NCBI GenBank assembly: GCA_963844325.1
Contig: CAWJNV010000001.1
Span: 1,302,001 to 1,366,000 of the forward strand
Direction: 5' to 3'
Source: CADCTQ01 sp963844325
GTDB lineage: Bacteria; Bacteroidota; Bacteroidia; Cytophagales; 172606-1
Length of the DNA: 64,000 nucleotides
Part shown: positions 38,467-48,493 of the stretch, piece after piece
How the letters are laid out: each line of letters opens with the position of its first letter
Numbering within the stretch: position 1 is the first letter of the stretch
Translations under genes and position numbers: made by a program
Notes under the pieces: generated by a model
The model's database searches: none
Seen by the model: the letters and a program-made list of their open reading frames with translations, nothing else
What the model was told of the DNA's origin: nothing

Positions 38467-39811
38467 GATTTTCTACGCCTTTACCGTTACTTGAATGGGA
38501 AGATTCTTTGCCGTTGGCGGCAAAAGGCGGCTGTGGAACCGGCGGCGGGTTTGACTGCGCCTCCGACAAGTGCCGGTAGGCGTTTTCCACCATCACAATG
38601 GCATCGTCTACCATCACGCCGATGGCCAAGGCAATGCCCGTCAGGGACATGATGTTGGAAGAAATACCAAAGGCGTTGAGCAGGATGAAGCCGATGGAAA
38701 CCGAAATCGGGAGTTGAATGAGGATGATCAGCGATGAACGCCAGTGGAACAGGAACAGGATTACCACGATTGAGGCTACGATCATCTCCTCGATAAGGGT
38801 GCCCTTTACGGAGTTAACCGATTCCTCGATGAGGCCGCTCCGGTCATAGACCAGGCGGAATTTGACGCCTTCGGGCAGGCCCTTCGCTACCTCAGTCATC
38901 TTGGTTTTTACGCTGCGGATCACCTCATCGGCGTTCTCCCCGTAGCGCATCACCACGATGCCCCCTACGGCCTCCCCCTGCCCGTCCACGTCGAAAATGC
39001 CGAGCCGGGTTTCGCCGCTCATCTGCACCGTAGCGACGTCGCGCACCCGGATGGGCACCGAGCCCTGCGTTTTTAGCGTGATATTTTCCAGCGAGGCAAT
39101 GTCCTTAATGTAACCCGACGATTTGATGATGTAGCCAATGTCCGACATTTCGAACTTGCTGCCGCCGGCTTCGTTGTTGTTGCTCCGTACTGCCGCAATT
39201 ACCTGGGGCAGCGAGATGCTGTAATAGGTCATCTTGGTCGGATCAACCGTTACCTGGTACTGCTTCTGAAATCCCCCGAAAGAGGCGACTTCACTAACGC
39301 CGGATACGGTTTGCAGGGCGAATTTCACGTACCAGTCCTGAATGGCCCTTTGTTCGCCCAAGTCCATCTTCGGGGCATCGAGGGTGTACCAGAGGATGTG
39401 GCCCACGCCGGTACCGTCGGGCCCCAGGCTAGGGGTAACGCCTTCCGGCAGGAGGCGCGTGGCGTAGTTGAGCCGTTCCAGCACCCGTTCCCGGGCCCAG
39501 TAGATGTCGGTCGCATCTTCGAAAATCACGTACACGAAGCTCATTCCAAACATGGAGGAGGCCCTAACGGTCTTCACCTGCGGAATGCCTTGAAGGTTAG
39601 TCACTAGGGGATAAGTCACCTGGTCCTCGATGATTTGCGGGCTGCGGCCCATCCACTCGGTAAAGACGATGACCTGGTTTTCGGAAAGGTCTGGAATGGC
39701 ATCAATTTTATTGGTTTGCACCGAGTATAGACCCCAGGCAAACAGACCGGCCGCCAGCAGGAGTACGATGACTCGATTCCTGAGCGACAGGGAAATGAGT
39801 TTCTCGATCAT
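38444..39811 (-). CDS. cusA: CusA-like RND pump, N-terminal part
   Basis: From the ATG at 39811 (MIEKLISLSLRNRVIVLL); the longer frame from 39922 only adds a poor leader. It has helix 1, the first periplasmic half (IPDLSENQVIVFTEWMGRSP) and helices 2-4 (GIALAIGVMVDDAIVMVENAY). It then has a linker rich in Pro, Ser and Asn (SNPPPVPQPPFAANGKESS) and a different-frame end GVENHGLQRKN. The break falls in a hydrophilic cytoplasmic loop, and the downstream frame starts within the overlap, so both halves could still assemble. Confidence 0.85.
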   Translation of the reverse strand: MIEKLISLSLRNRVIVLLLAAGLFAWGLYSVQTNKIDAIPDLSENQVIVFTEWMGRSPQIIEDQVTYPLVTNLQGIPQVKTVRASSMFGMSFVYVIFEDATDIYWARERVLERLNYATRLLPEGVTPSLGPDGTGVGHILWYTLDAPKMDLGEQRAIQDWYVKFALQTVSGVSEVASFGGFQKQYQVTVDPTKMTYYSISLPQVIAAVRSNNNEAGGSKFEMSDIGYIIKSSGYIKDIASLENITLKTQGSVPIRVRDVATVQMSGETRLGIFDVDGQGEAVGGIVVMRYGENADEVIRSVKTKMTEVAKGLPEGVKFRLVYDRSGLIEESVNSVKGTLIEEMIVASIVVILFLFHWRSSLIILIQLPISVSIGFILLNAFGISSNIMSLTGIALAIGVMVDDAIVMVENAYRHLSEAQSNPPPVPQPPFAANGKESSHSSNGKGVENHGLQRKN

Positions 39812-39971
39812 ATAGGTATGATCTAAAGGTGGAAATGAAAGGAAGAGTAATGGGAGCAGCTTTCGATGCGGGCAGTACCAGGCAGTGCGCAAGTACACGG
39901 GCAACGGCGGCGATAATACCATCCGGGAGGAATGATATCAGGGCTGCTTACCAGAGGGGGAAAGAAGGATG

Positions 39972-40364
39972 CTAAATGCGGAATTCACCGATGCGCAGGT
40001 ACACCGGATTCTTGTGGAGTGGCACAAAGGCCCCGTCCAGGTAGGATAAATGCGTAGGGGACAGCGCAAAGAGCTGGGCCAGCAGCTGCGGCAGCAGAGC
40101 GGTAAGCACCGCCAGTTTAGGGGCGTCCAGTTTAAAGGCAGAAGCTGTTTGCAGACTGTCATCCGTCTGGGTATCCACCTGCTGATCGTCGCAACAATCG
40201 GAGGCGGAGGGGGACTGAGATTTTTTACAGGGACAGCTTTTCTGGGCTTTCTGGGCGAAGGAAAAAGACGTGAGCTTCTTGCTGCAGAAATGCAGGCTGT
40301 ATGCCAGTCCGGGGACGGACAGCAGGTACAGCGGCAGCAGCAAAAGGACTACAAGCTTTTTCAC
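39972..40364 (-). CDS. HYC_CC_PP family small exported protein
   Basis: 130 residues. A signal peptide (LVVLLLLPLYLLSVPG) is followed by SLHFCSKKLTS, CPCKK and DCCDD, the cysteine pairs that name this family, and the tail HKNPVYLRIGEF. These small proteins usually open Cus-type operons in Bacteroidota and are presumed periplasmic metal binders. It is the first gene of the unit and reads into cusA. Confidence 0.8.
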   Translation of the reverse strand: MKKLVVLLLLPLYLLSVPGLAYSLHFCSKKLTSFSFAQKAQKSCPCKKSQSPSASDCCDDQQVDTQTDDSLQTASAFKLDAPKLAVLTALLPQLLAQLFALSPTHLSYLDGAFVPLHKNPVYLRIGEFRI

Positions 40365-40722
40365 GGGTAACAGTGAGTTTACTTCTTTACAAAGGTATAC
40401 GGATTCCAGGCAAGAACATTTACATAATTATTTGAAAGATTTATATAATTTTTGGTCTCCTCTCGATGACTGCTCATCTCCTTTTCGACTTTACGCGTTC
40501 GGAATCAATGATAGTTCCATGATGCTGACGGGTTGAAAATCAGCAGCGTAACTAAAAAAGCGCATCCTAATGATGCTAGAAGGGCTCCTGATTATCCTTA
40601 CCCATCAACCTGGCGGTCAACAAAGTCTGTGTTGGCAACGTAGACCTGCACATCAGAATTAGCATCTGCTAATCAAGTTCCAATAACTTTATCTCGGAGG
40701 CAGGCGCTTTTGCCTGTAAGAT
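40365..40722. other. Promoter region of the Cus operon and of the STAND gene
   Basis: A -7 like element lies just before the HYC_CC_PP gene (40390-40397). The rest is A+T-rich with no frame of interest. This is the boundary between the metal cluster and the defence island. Confidence 0.4.
40390..40397 (-). promoter_or_regulatory. Likely -7 element of the Cus operon
   Basis: TACCTTTG on the minus strand fits TAnnTTTG, 26 bp upstream of the HYC_CC_PP ATG. A TTG about 16 bp upstream would be a close-spaced -33. Confidence 0.4.
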
Positions 40723-43700
40723 ATGAGCGGTCGAGGTACCTCAGGAGGAGTTGCTTTTCAGGCTGAGGTCGGCGCATACATAGCCGGCTTACTTCTGGCA
40801 GAGCGCCCACTTTCACGCCTTGGTACGGGGCTACCAGGTTCACCAAAAAAGTTGCGGTTCGAAACAACCTTGCCAGTCGATGATATTCTCGTTGAGACCG
40901 ACTGCGGCGAAGTCTACATCCAAGCCAAGCGTACGATTACCTTATCAGCTGGTCCTGAGGGTGAGCTTGCATCAGTCGCCAGTCAGTTTGTAAAGCAGTT
41001 CCGGGCAGGGGCCGCGGAAGGTAGTGTTCGTCGGGACTTACAGCCTGCCCGTGACCGCCTGGTGCTCGCCGTAGGGCACGGAACTGCAGCAACTGTTGCA
41101 AACAATCTGCGGGAAGGTCTAGACCGAAATCGTACTGGTGCTGCTACGGGCGTTCCCGAGCATCTGGCATCAGCCCTGCAAGTGTTTACGAAATTAGTAG
41201 AGGATGCGTGGCTCAAAGAAGCTACCTCCCCCATAACCCCTACGGATAAGCAGGCGATTCTAGCCTTATGTTCGGTAACTGTCATTACCGATGCCCATCG
41301 TCAAGTGGTAGAGGAAGCCCTTCGGGATGTGGTAGCGGTGGCCGGTGACGAAACCGCGCTGATTGACCTCCTGAAGACGTGGGCTACGGATGCTTCCCAG
41401 AGTGGCGTTGGGGGTGACGCAGCCGTTATCCGTCTGGCCTTGCGAGGAAAGGTGCGCATGGTTGAGCCGCCCAGTTTTAAGAGCGATGTGAGCCGTCTTA
41501 CTGCTTACAGTGCCTGGATACTTCGAAGGCTTGAAAGATTTACCCAAGTAACCACACCTGAAGGCAATATAACCATCTCCAGACCAGTAGTTGACCATAT
41601 TGTACAAGCAGCGTCCGATGGTTCACTCGCAATCATTGGTGAACCCGGGGCGGGAAAGTCAGCCATTATTCACCGCGTATCACAGGAACTAAGCAAGGAA
41701 AGTACTGTCGTAACCTTAACCGTTGAGGCGGGACTAACTACCCTGGATGCCCTCCGCAGAGAGATCGGGCTCGAACATTTATTCACTGACGTTCTAAGCC
41801 AGATGTCGCATGATAAGCCGGCATACCTGGTTCTTGATGCCCTTGATGCCGTGCGTGGAGGACTGGCAGAAGCTACCTACAAGCGGCTTGTGGAAGAAGT
41901 AGCCCTAATTTCCGGTTGGCGCATAATCGCTTCGATTCGCACTTTCGACCTGCGTGTTGGCAAAGAGTGGCATCGCCTTTTCGTCGGAACGCCTCCCTTG
42001 CCTGAGCACTCCGATAAAAACTTTCCCAGAGTTCGTCATGTCCATATTGGCCTTCTGAATGAATACGAAAAGGCCGACATTGCTTCAAAGTCCCCATCTC
42101 TTAGTGCTGCGCTTCTAGCAGGTGGACCCAAGATGGAAGCACTGGCCCGAAATCCCTTCAACCTGGCGCTACTAGGTGACCTCTTGAAAGGAGGAATCCC
42201 TGCCAGTTCTTTGGCATCGGTTGCAACCCGGGGAGAGCTTCTTGAGCGGTACTGGGAAGAGCGTATTGCCAAATTTGGCACTCCGGCCACAGTAAGCCTC
42301 AAAAGTGTCGTTATGCTAATGATTACTGCCAGATCAATTGATATTCCTGAAACCGAAATTACCATTCCGGCAGCATCTACGGTAGATGATCTTCAGAAAG
42401 AGGGTGTCCTCGTGAAAGAGACAACCCGCCGAATCGGTTTCCGGCATCACGTTTTGTTTGATTATGCAGTCGCACGGCTTATTCTGATGCCTGATCGGAA
42501 GATTGCTTTAAGTCACCTCAACAAGGACAGTGGTGCAGGGCTGCTCATTTCGCCTTCCATTGGCTATTGGCTGGAAGACCTCAAAAATAACCTTACCCCG
42601 CCGGAGTTCTGGCTTTTTATTGCTTCCCTATTAAGCAGTGAAGCAGCCGACCCGATTGTTCGTGTTGAAGTTGCACGGCTTGCAGTTGAATCCGTTCAGC
42701 CAGGAGAGGACCTTAGCCCTTTGGTGGACATCGTCAATCGGAATGATGCGGCAGTGAATGGCAGTTTTACGAATCTCGTCGGGGCAATTCTTACAAAAGA
42801 TTCCTTAGACCAGCCTTTTGAAATCGAGCCATGGGCGCATTTGCTGGCAAAAATGAACAGTCCCGGCATTGGACAACTTGGTAGTATGCAGGCACTCATT
42901 GGTGCGTTGCTCAATAAGAATAATAGCCCTGAGGCTATGGCTGCGTTAGGGATTGCATCCCGGGTGTTATTCGATGTGATGTCTAGCAGTGAAAAGTTGA
43001 TCGCCTGGCTATCACCTCTTGTTACACGGTATGTGGCACGAACGTATGGAACTGACCCTGCTGCTTCTCGCAAAAGGCTTGATGAATTATTTGTACCAGA
43101 ACGCTTTAACCGCTTTGGCTACGTGGAAATACCGCGGCTTGCGAAGGAAGTATTACAGGTCGCTGAATACGACCCCGAGCTGACCGTTCAGCTATTCAAC
43201 TGCGTATTTAAGGGAGCGAATTTCAGTAGTGGCCAAATTACATCCATGTCAACCAGTTGGATACTCCCCTTGGCGTCGAACGCTGCTCAAGATTTTCGCT
43301 TGGCGGAGCATACTCTTGTAAAAACATATCCTGACCTGATACGCAAGTTTCCACGCGTTGGAGTACGGGCTTTGGCCGGAGCTCTGCGGGGACTTCGCGA
43401 GAAGAAGTATCCCCCCAAAGCAGGGCATCAGTTGGACAATTTACCACTTGGGGACTCGCAAAGAGTCTTCGATGACGATGGAAGCGCTGCTTGGGCTTGG
43501 GACATAGATGATGGAAGTCATAAAGAGTATGCTCGACTATACAGAACTTTTATTCAATGGGTTCAAGACGTAGACGAGCAACCGCTGCTTGAAGAAATAC
43601 CTGAATTAATCCTAAACGAAACTGGCATTGCTCTTGCCTGGAGGACTTTGTTTGAGGCAGGAGCAAAGAAGCCAGAAGTTCTTGGAAAAGTACTGTGGCG

Positions 43701-45471
43701 CTCCGCCGCTGATGCTGTTGCGCTCAACTCAATTAATACACGCCAGAGCGCAATCACCGTCATTGCTGCTACTTATCCTCATCTATCTTATTCAAACCGC
43801 AAGAAGGCCGAATACAAATGGCTTCAGCGTGACTTTTCGAGCTTGAAGAACTCAGAAGGCGCAAGAATCAGCATTCTGGGAACGCTATTTGAATATATTG
43901 GTGAAGTGCAACTGGTAACACCAGAAGCACGTGCTTTTCTAAAGGCTGCCAAAAGTGATGGCACCACTTTTATAAATGAAAAGCCGATTAAAATTCATTC
44001 TGGTCGGAGTGCCGGAATTTACCCCCTTGCGTATGGAGACACTCATGCAGAATCAAAGGCAGCATCACCACTCCTTACACTCAGCAATACAGTCAAGTTA
44101 GCAGGAGATGCCTTGAAGGAACAAGCCTCTCAGGAACGGGGTACAGACTTGTGGAATGCAGTTCTCACACTTGACAAATCTATTGTGGAAAAGGGAATTG
44201 ACGTTTCGATTGACATAGAGGTACTCGACACGCTTGCTGAGGGACTCGGAATTGTAATTTCTCAGGGGTACATTCCTCCAGATGCTCGTCCAAGGGCAGT
44301 TGAACGTTTATTGGAACTTACTCATCATAGTGATCCGGAACCGGCGGAAGAAACGGAGGAGGAGTTTGCTCGTCTCGCAACGTGGAATTCACCAGCGCCG
44401 CGAATTCAAGCCGCCAGAGCTTTGTCTTCTGTGGTGACAGTTACAGAACTGTGGCCGCAAATTCGTGAGCGTTTCGCGAATATGCTATTCAATGACCCTC
44501 ATCCAGCGGTGCGACTTCAGCTAGTAATTGCTATACCCGAGGTAAGTGCTGTGGACCTCAATGCCATGTGGAAGCTGATCGATGGGTTTGTAGCCAAAGA
44601 GAAAAATGCTAGTGTCATTCAGTATGGTGCAGATGCACTCTCAGGACTAAGTGGCCGTTATGCTGAGCGATTGGAACCACTTGTATTAAGACTTTACAAA
44701 CGAGCAAGTATTGCAGAGCACAGTGCTAATTCAATCACCAGACTAATTACGTTCTTTGCAATCAATAAAAACTTCGCAGCTTCCCGTGCTCTTTTGAAAA
44801 GCTGGATTGAAGAGTACGTAAGTGAGGAAGAACGCTTACAGTACGTCATTAGTAATATACGAGGATTAATAACCATTGGATTCGACAGTCGTGACCAGGT
44901 TAAGGAAGAAATTAGGAAGAGATCGGCCGAATTCATTTGGGCTCTTATATCTAAGGTCGAACCTGCTGTTAAATCGTGGCCTCTGTCAGGAGAAGAGCCA
45001 TCTTCTCAAGAAAAGGCTGCTTTGAAGCTCTTTGACGCCATTGCAGATCAAATTTACCATGCGGTAGGGCACGACATGCTTACCCCGAGGCTTGCAGCTC
45101 ATGACTCAAAGCGGCAGTTCCTCTCCGAATATAAGTCACTTATTTCAAAACTGGCTACGTTGGGTACGCCCGCGACAGTACATCACTTACTGGAAATTTT
45201 GAGTAAACTCATTGAGGCTAATCCTGAATTGTGCTTCGATTTGTTTAGCGAAGCTTTGCTCAGGACAACCGGTGTCGCCCGGTATGAGCACGAGTCTATG
45301 GGTGCAGCACTATTTGTACAGCTAGTTAGCCTTTACCTTGCAGATTACCGTGCCATCTTCTCAGATGAGACCCGGAGAAGGAAGCTTATCGAGTGCATGG
45401 CACTTTTCGTTGACGCCGGTTGGCCGGAGGCGAGACAACTGTTCCAAAGTTTACCGGAACTGCTTCAATAA
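40723..45471 (+). CDS. Nuclease-STAND NTPase, Avs-like
   Basis: 1,582 residues. An N-terminal restriction-endonuclease-like domain is suggested by FQAEVGAYIAG, PVDDILVET and VYIQAKRT (E, D and QxK near residues 15, 54 and 67). A STAND-type ATPase follows: Walker A IGEPGAGKSAI near 304, Walker B PAYLVLDALDAV near 366, then RRIGFRHHVLFDYAVARL, the winged-helix part. From about 600 on the chain is an alpha-helical repeat region that should sense a ligand. This order (nuclease, STAND, repeats) is that of Avs phage-sensing proteins, which detect terminase or portal and then cut DNA. I have no family match beyond the architecture. It probably acts alone. Confidence 0.75.
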   Translation: MSGRGTSGGVAFQAEVGAYIAGLLLAERPLSRLGTGLPGSPKKLRFETTLPVDDILVETDCGEVYIQAKRTITLSAGPEGELASVASQFVKQFRAGAAEGSVRRDLQPARDRLVLAVGHGTAATVANNLREGLDRNRTGAATGVPEHLASALQVFTKLVEDAWLKEATSPITPTDKQAILALCSVTVITDAHRQVVEEALRDVVAVAGDETALIDLLKTWATDASQSGVGGDAAVIRLALRGKVRMVEPPSFKSDVSRLTAYSAWILRRLERFTQVTTPEGNITISRPVVDHIVQAASDGSLAIIGEPGAGKSAIIHRVSQELSKESTVVTLTVEAGLTTLDALRREIGLEHLFTDVLSQMSHDKPAYLVLDALDAVRGGLAEATYKRLVEEVALISGWRIIASIRTFDLRVGKEWHRLFVGTPPLPEHSDKNFPRVRHVHIGLLNEYEKADIASKSPSLSAALLAGGPKMEALARNPFNLALLGDLLKGGIPASSLASVATRGELLERYWEERIAKFGTPATVSLKSVVMLMITARSIDIPETEITIPAASTVDDLQKEGVLVKETTRRIGFRHHVLFDYAVARLILMPDRKIALSHLNKDSGAGLLISPSIGYWLEDLKNNLTPPEFWLFIASLLSSEAADPIVRVEVARLAVESVQPGEDLSPLVDIVNRNDAAVNGSFTNLVGAILTKDSLDQPFEIEPWAHLLAKMNSPGIGQLGSMQALIGALLNKNNSPEAMAALGIASRVLFDVMSSSEKLIAWLSPLVTRYVARTYGTDPAASRKRLDELFVPERFNRFGYVEIPRLAKEVLQVAEYDPELTVQLFNCVFKGANFSSGQITSMSTSWILPLASNAAQDFRLAEHTLVKTYPDLIRKFPRVGVRALAGALRGLREKKYPPKAGHQLDNLPLGDSQRVFDDDGSAAWAWDIDDGSHKEYARLYRTFIQWVQDVDEQPLLEEIPELILNETGIALAWRTLFEAGAKKPEVLGKVLWRSAADAVALNSINTRQSAITVIAATYPHLSYSNRKKAEYKWLQRDFSSLKNSEGARISILGTLFEYIGEVQLVTPEARAFLKAAKSDGTTFINEKPIKIHSGRSAGIYPLAYGDTHAESKAASPLLTLSNTVKLAGDALKEQASQERGTDLWNAVLTLDKSIVEKGIDVSIDIEVLDTLAEGLGIVISQGYIPPDARPRAVERLLELTHHSDPEPAEETEEEFARLATWNSPAPRIQAARALSSVVTVTELWPQIRERFANMLFNDPHPAVRLQLVIAIPEVSAVDLNAMWKLIDGFVAKEKNASVIQYGADALSGLSGRYAERLEPLVLRLYKRASIAEHSANSITRLITFFAINKNFAASRALLKSWIEEYVSEEERLQYVISNIRGLITIGFDSRDQVKEEIRKRSAEFIWALISKVEPAVKSWPLSGEEPSSQEKAALKLFDAIADQIYHAVGHDMLTPRLAAHDSKRQFLSEYKSLISKLATLGTPATVHHLLEILSKLIEANPELCFDLFSEALLRTTGVARYEHESMGAALFVQLVSLYLADYRAIFSDETRRRKLIECMALFVDAGWPEARQLFQSLPELLQ

Positions 45472-46266
45472 TTGAGGAAACCCTCATTAGCTCAAACAAA
45501 GCATTGCGAATATCCAGATGATGCGTTCTTGGGTAAGGTGGGTATGACTCAGCATTACCATTAACATTGTCCACCTCTCGTAGCCGGCGCTTTGGACTAA
45601 ATGGTCCAGGGCTTGGTGGTCTTCAATAGCTCTTTATCCCGCGCTTCCGATATTTTCTCCGCCTGTTTACAGCGTCAGTGTTCGTTGCCGTGCCGGGCAG
45701 CTTTGCCGTTGCTTCCCTTCAGAGCCCGGCTGATGGCGTTGCCGTATTTGCTCCAGCAATTCGGCTGAGAGTTTACTACCGGTCTCAACTGGAAAAACGA
45801 ATCCCTACTATTGCTCCGGCTTCAAAAAAACGGCAATTGGCGCCAACGAAACTGTAATCCTACATTCCAGCAGTATCATGGTTGAGAAGGGGTAAAACTG
45901 GCAAAGGGATGGCTCAGCGATCCAAAAATGTGAATCAGATTTGGGAAACGATTTATCCGGCTTCCGGTCGAAGAAAAGGCCGATGTGGATGGATGAACCG
46001 CTTTTCCAGATTAGGAAACGCCGTGATGATGGCATTAAATTGAATAAAAATTTCTGCTGTTGTACTGGCGTTCCTTGATAAGGCAAGCCGTAGCCATCCG
46101 GGAAGTTCCTTACCTACACGCCCGTGCTTGTATCCCAGCCATAATATATGAAGGAGACGCACAGCTCTGCAAAGTGAGGCAGCTAAGGTCCAGGTAGCAT
46201 TTTGGGTGATTAGTGACTCCGGTCTTTCGCAGAAATGCATTTGCGCAGGCGCCTGTCCACTACACT
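45472..46266. other. Low-information spacer between STAND and HerA genes
   Basis: Several short frames, none convincing. On the minus strand 45953-46240 (95 codons, GWLRLALSRNASTTAEIFIQF) lies just downstream of the HerA-like gene and could be a small gene. Around 45600-45790 a worn coding-looking stretch (KLSAELLEQIRQRHQ) suggests a dead gene. I cannot name either. Confidence 0.3.
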
Positions 46267-48267
46267 TCAGGGGGTTAATTCCTGAAGTTTTATTCGCTGG
46301 AACGGCTGATAATGGTCATTGCGAATCAAAGCCTCTCCCCGGGTTTGCTCTATGAGCAGCCGCTGCACAGCTTGTTTTTCTTTCGTGGTCACGGCTCCGA
46401 AGTAGGAAGCCATCATTCGAGCATCGTCCGCTTCCAGGCGTAGCCCCAAGTAAGTACCGGCTTCTGAGAGCACGGCCGGGGCAAAATCCCGGGGGGACTG
46501 CGAGCCCAGCACCAACAACAGGCCCACTTTGCGGGCTTGCCGCATCATCTGAGAGAGCACCTCCGAACCAGCCAGTAAGTGCGCCTCATCGATAAAGAGG
46601 GCTAGGCGAATCTGTTTAGTTTCTCCCAAGGATAGCACATACTGGTAAATGGCTTCCAGTACCAGCAAGCTAACGGCGGCTTTGGTGTCCAGGCTCTGCA
46701 GACAAACGAGGTTCAAAATTTTACTGCCCGAGAAAATTTCCTTGATAGTTAATTTTCTTTCCTCGAACAGGGGCAGCGAGAGGACTCGTTCCAGTTTTAC
46801 CAACATCGATTCAGTGGAGGCGTCCTTAGAACCAATCTCTTCCAGGCGGGCAAAGATTTGGTTGAACGTGGGGAATAAACGAGTGCCGTTGTAGCTTTGA
46901 GCTTCCAAATTCAGGTTGACTGAAAATCCAGCCCGCTGGTAGGTTTCCTCAATAGCTTTCCGAAGCACTGATTGCTGCTTTCGCCCTAGCCCAAATGAGC
47001 GGCCCAGGGAAGAAGAAACCCAGTCGGCAGCGAAGGGAAAGCCTTGGCTGTTTCCCTCGGACAGAGCGAGCGGGTTTAGTCCAAGCCCTTCCTGAGCCTG
47101 CCGAAGCGAAATGCCTTTCGGCTTATGCTTTTGAAGAAGAGACGTAGCTCCTCCGTCAAAATCCAACCATACGAAGGGAATCCCGTAGCTGTGAAACGAG
47201 CAGGCGAGCTGATACTGCATCACAGTTTTGCCCGAGCCAGACTTGCCTGCCGCAAGCACGTGACCATTGGTAAGGAAGTCCTTTTCCAGGGGAGAGGGCC
47301 GGTAAATGACGAGCTGATTGGTTTCTTTATTTGTGCCGATCCGGTGATTAAAATGCGGGCTTGGGCTTTCCCTTTGAGCGGTATCGACTGCCACCGGAGT
47401 GCTCTCGTGGAAGCCTGCTTGTGATGAAGTGAGCGGAATAATCGTTTCTTCTGTGGCAGGAATAAAAGCCGTTGCAGGAAGTGATGGCGGCAATGGAGCC
47501 TTCTTAGGCTGTTTGGTTTTTGCTCTTTTTTTGCGCTGCTTTACCACTGTTCCTTCCGGAAGAACGAGCCGTTTTTGCTCTTCGACAACTAAAGGATAGG
47601 TATTGTAATTAAGGTGGTAGATTTTATCAGCAAGGGCCCTAGGTGCACTCTCCAGTTGCTTTACCAGATCAGGGTATTCCTTTTGCAAGGGAATAAGTGT
47701 TTGATTGATACGATTAATCGATTCGTTTTCAAGCCGAATGGCCTCCTGGTCGGTGGCGATTTGGCGCTCAAGGCCCTCATCGATTATGCTCCCGTTGAAG
47801 GCGAAGAAGGCCTTGAACCGGTCGGGCAGCTGATCCAGCTCGATTTGCTCCTGAGCATTGACCGCAAGCTGGTCTTTTGCCCGCTGTATCTGGTCTTGCA
47901 GTGACTGGACGCGGGCCAAACGCCGCTTGCGATCCTCCTGCAAAGGAAGTGCTTTTTGCAGTACAATTTGCTGCCGGTTGCCTAATTGCTCAATATCCTT
48001 CTGGTCCTTTTGAAGCCCGGCTAAGACCTGGGGATTGTGTTTCTCCAAGTAGGCGCTTACGCTTTCCAGCAGCTTGCCAGAGGGGAACTCCGGCCGGGGC
48101 AAACTATCGATCCACGCTTTTCGTTGCAGTTCCAGTCGGCGCAGCTTCTTTTTGCGGTTATGGAAGTCGTCTTTGCATTCATCCGAGCAGTACAATCCCG
48201 TGGAGCGATCCGAAGTATAGGGGTCCTGGCAAAAAAGGCATAGTCTTGGTTGGTTGTCTAAAATCAT
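46267..48267 (-). CDS. HerA/VirB4-like ATPase with N-terminal zinc finger and coiled coil
   Basis: 666 residues. The first 40 residues hold CLFCQDP, then GLYCSDECKDDFHNRKKK, a two-knuckle zinc finger. Residues about 60-210 are a charged coiled coil. The C-terminal 350 residues are an FtsK-HerA P-loop ATPase: Walker A AAGKSGSGKTVM near 340, Walker B LALFIDEAHLLAG near 552, and the arginine-rich VLGSQSPRDFAPAVLSEAG. Such ATPases pump DNA in conjugation (TraD or VirB4), in repair (HerA-NurA) and in several defence systems. The plasmid-like non-coding DNA upstream favours a mobile-element role, and no relaxase or NurA is seen. Confidence 0.7.
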   Translation of the reverse strand: MILDNQPRLCLFCQDPYTSDRSTGLYCSDECKDDFHNRKKKLRRLELQRKAWIDSLPRPEFPSGKLLESVSAYLEKHNPQVLAGLQKDQKDIEQLGNRQQIVLQKALPLQEDRKRRLARVQSLQDQIQRAKDQLAVNAQEQIELDQLPDRFKAFFAFNGSIIDEGLERQIATDQEAIRLENESINRINQTLIPLQKEYPDLVKQLESAPRALADKIYHLNYNTYPLVVEEQKRLVLPEGTVVKQRKKRAKTKQPKKAPLPPSLPATAFIPATEETIIPLTSSQAGFHESTPVAVDTAQRESPSPHFNHRIGTNKETNQLVIYRPSPLEKDFLTNGHVLAAGKSGSGKTVMQYQLACSFHSYGIPFVWLDFDGGATSLLQKHKPKGISLRQAQEGLGLNPLALSEGNSQGFPFAADWVSSSLGRSFGLGRKQQSVLRKAIEETYQRAGFSVNLNLEAQSYNGTRLFPTFNQIFARLEEIGSKDASTESMLVKLERVLSLPLFEERKLTIKEIFSGSKILNLVCLQSLDTKAAVSLLVLEAIYQYVLSLGETKQIRLALFIDEAHLLAGSEVLSQMMRQARKVGLLLVLGSQSPRDFAPAVLSEAGTYLGLRLEADDARMMASYFGAVTTKEKQAVQRLLIEQTRGEALIRNDHYQPFQRIKLQELTP

Positions 48268-48320
48268 ATAAAAAATAGCTTCAGGGCCGTAATTTGGCCT
48301 TTTTTAGGGGTTTGTCCGCT

Positions 48321-48493
48321 CTTTTACACGCTAACAACACAGCTTTAACACCTGTTTTACACCTAATGACGCGTAGGTTATACCCTACTTACCAAAGTTC
48401 ATTCCCCCGTTTACACCCTTTTGCTTACCGATCCAACACCCCTTCCTAACCTTATATAAAGCCAGCTGACGCCCAATCATGGGGTGTAAACAG
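48321..48493. repeat. Iteron-like TTTACACC cluster
   Basis: CTTTTACACG, GTTTTACACC and GTTTACACCC at 48321, 48354 and 48409, and an inverted GGGTGTAAAC at 48482-48491. They share a core of at least seven bases on both strands. A replication initiator that would bind them is not in the window. Confidence 0.45.

Noticed and set aside
45953..46240. 95-codon minus frame downstream of the HerA-like gene
   Set aside because: Overlaps another frame of similar length and has no recognisable domain; kept only as a remark in the spacer entry.
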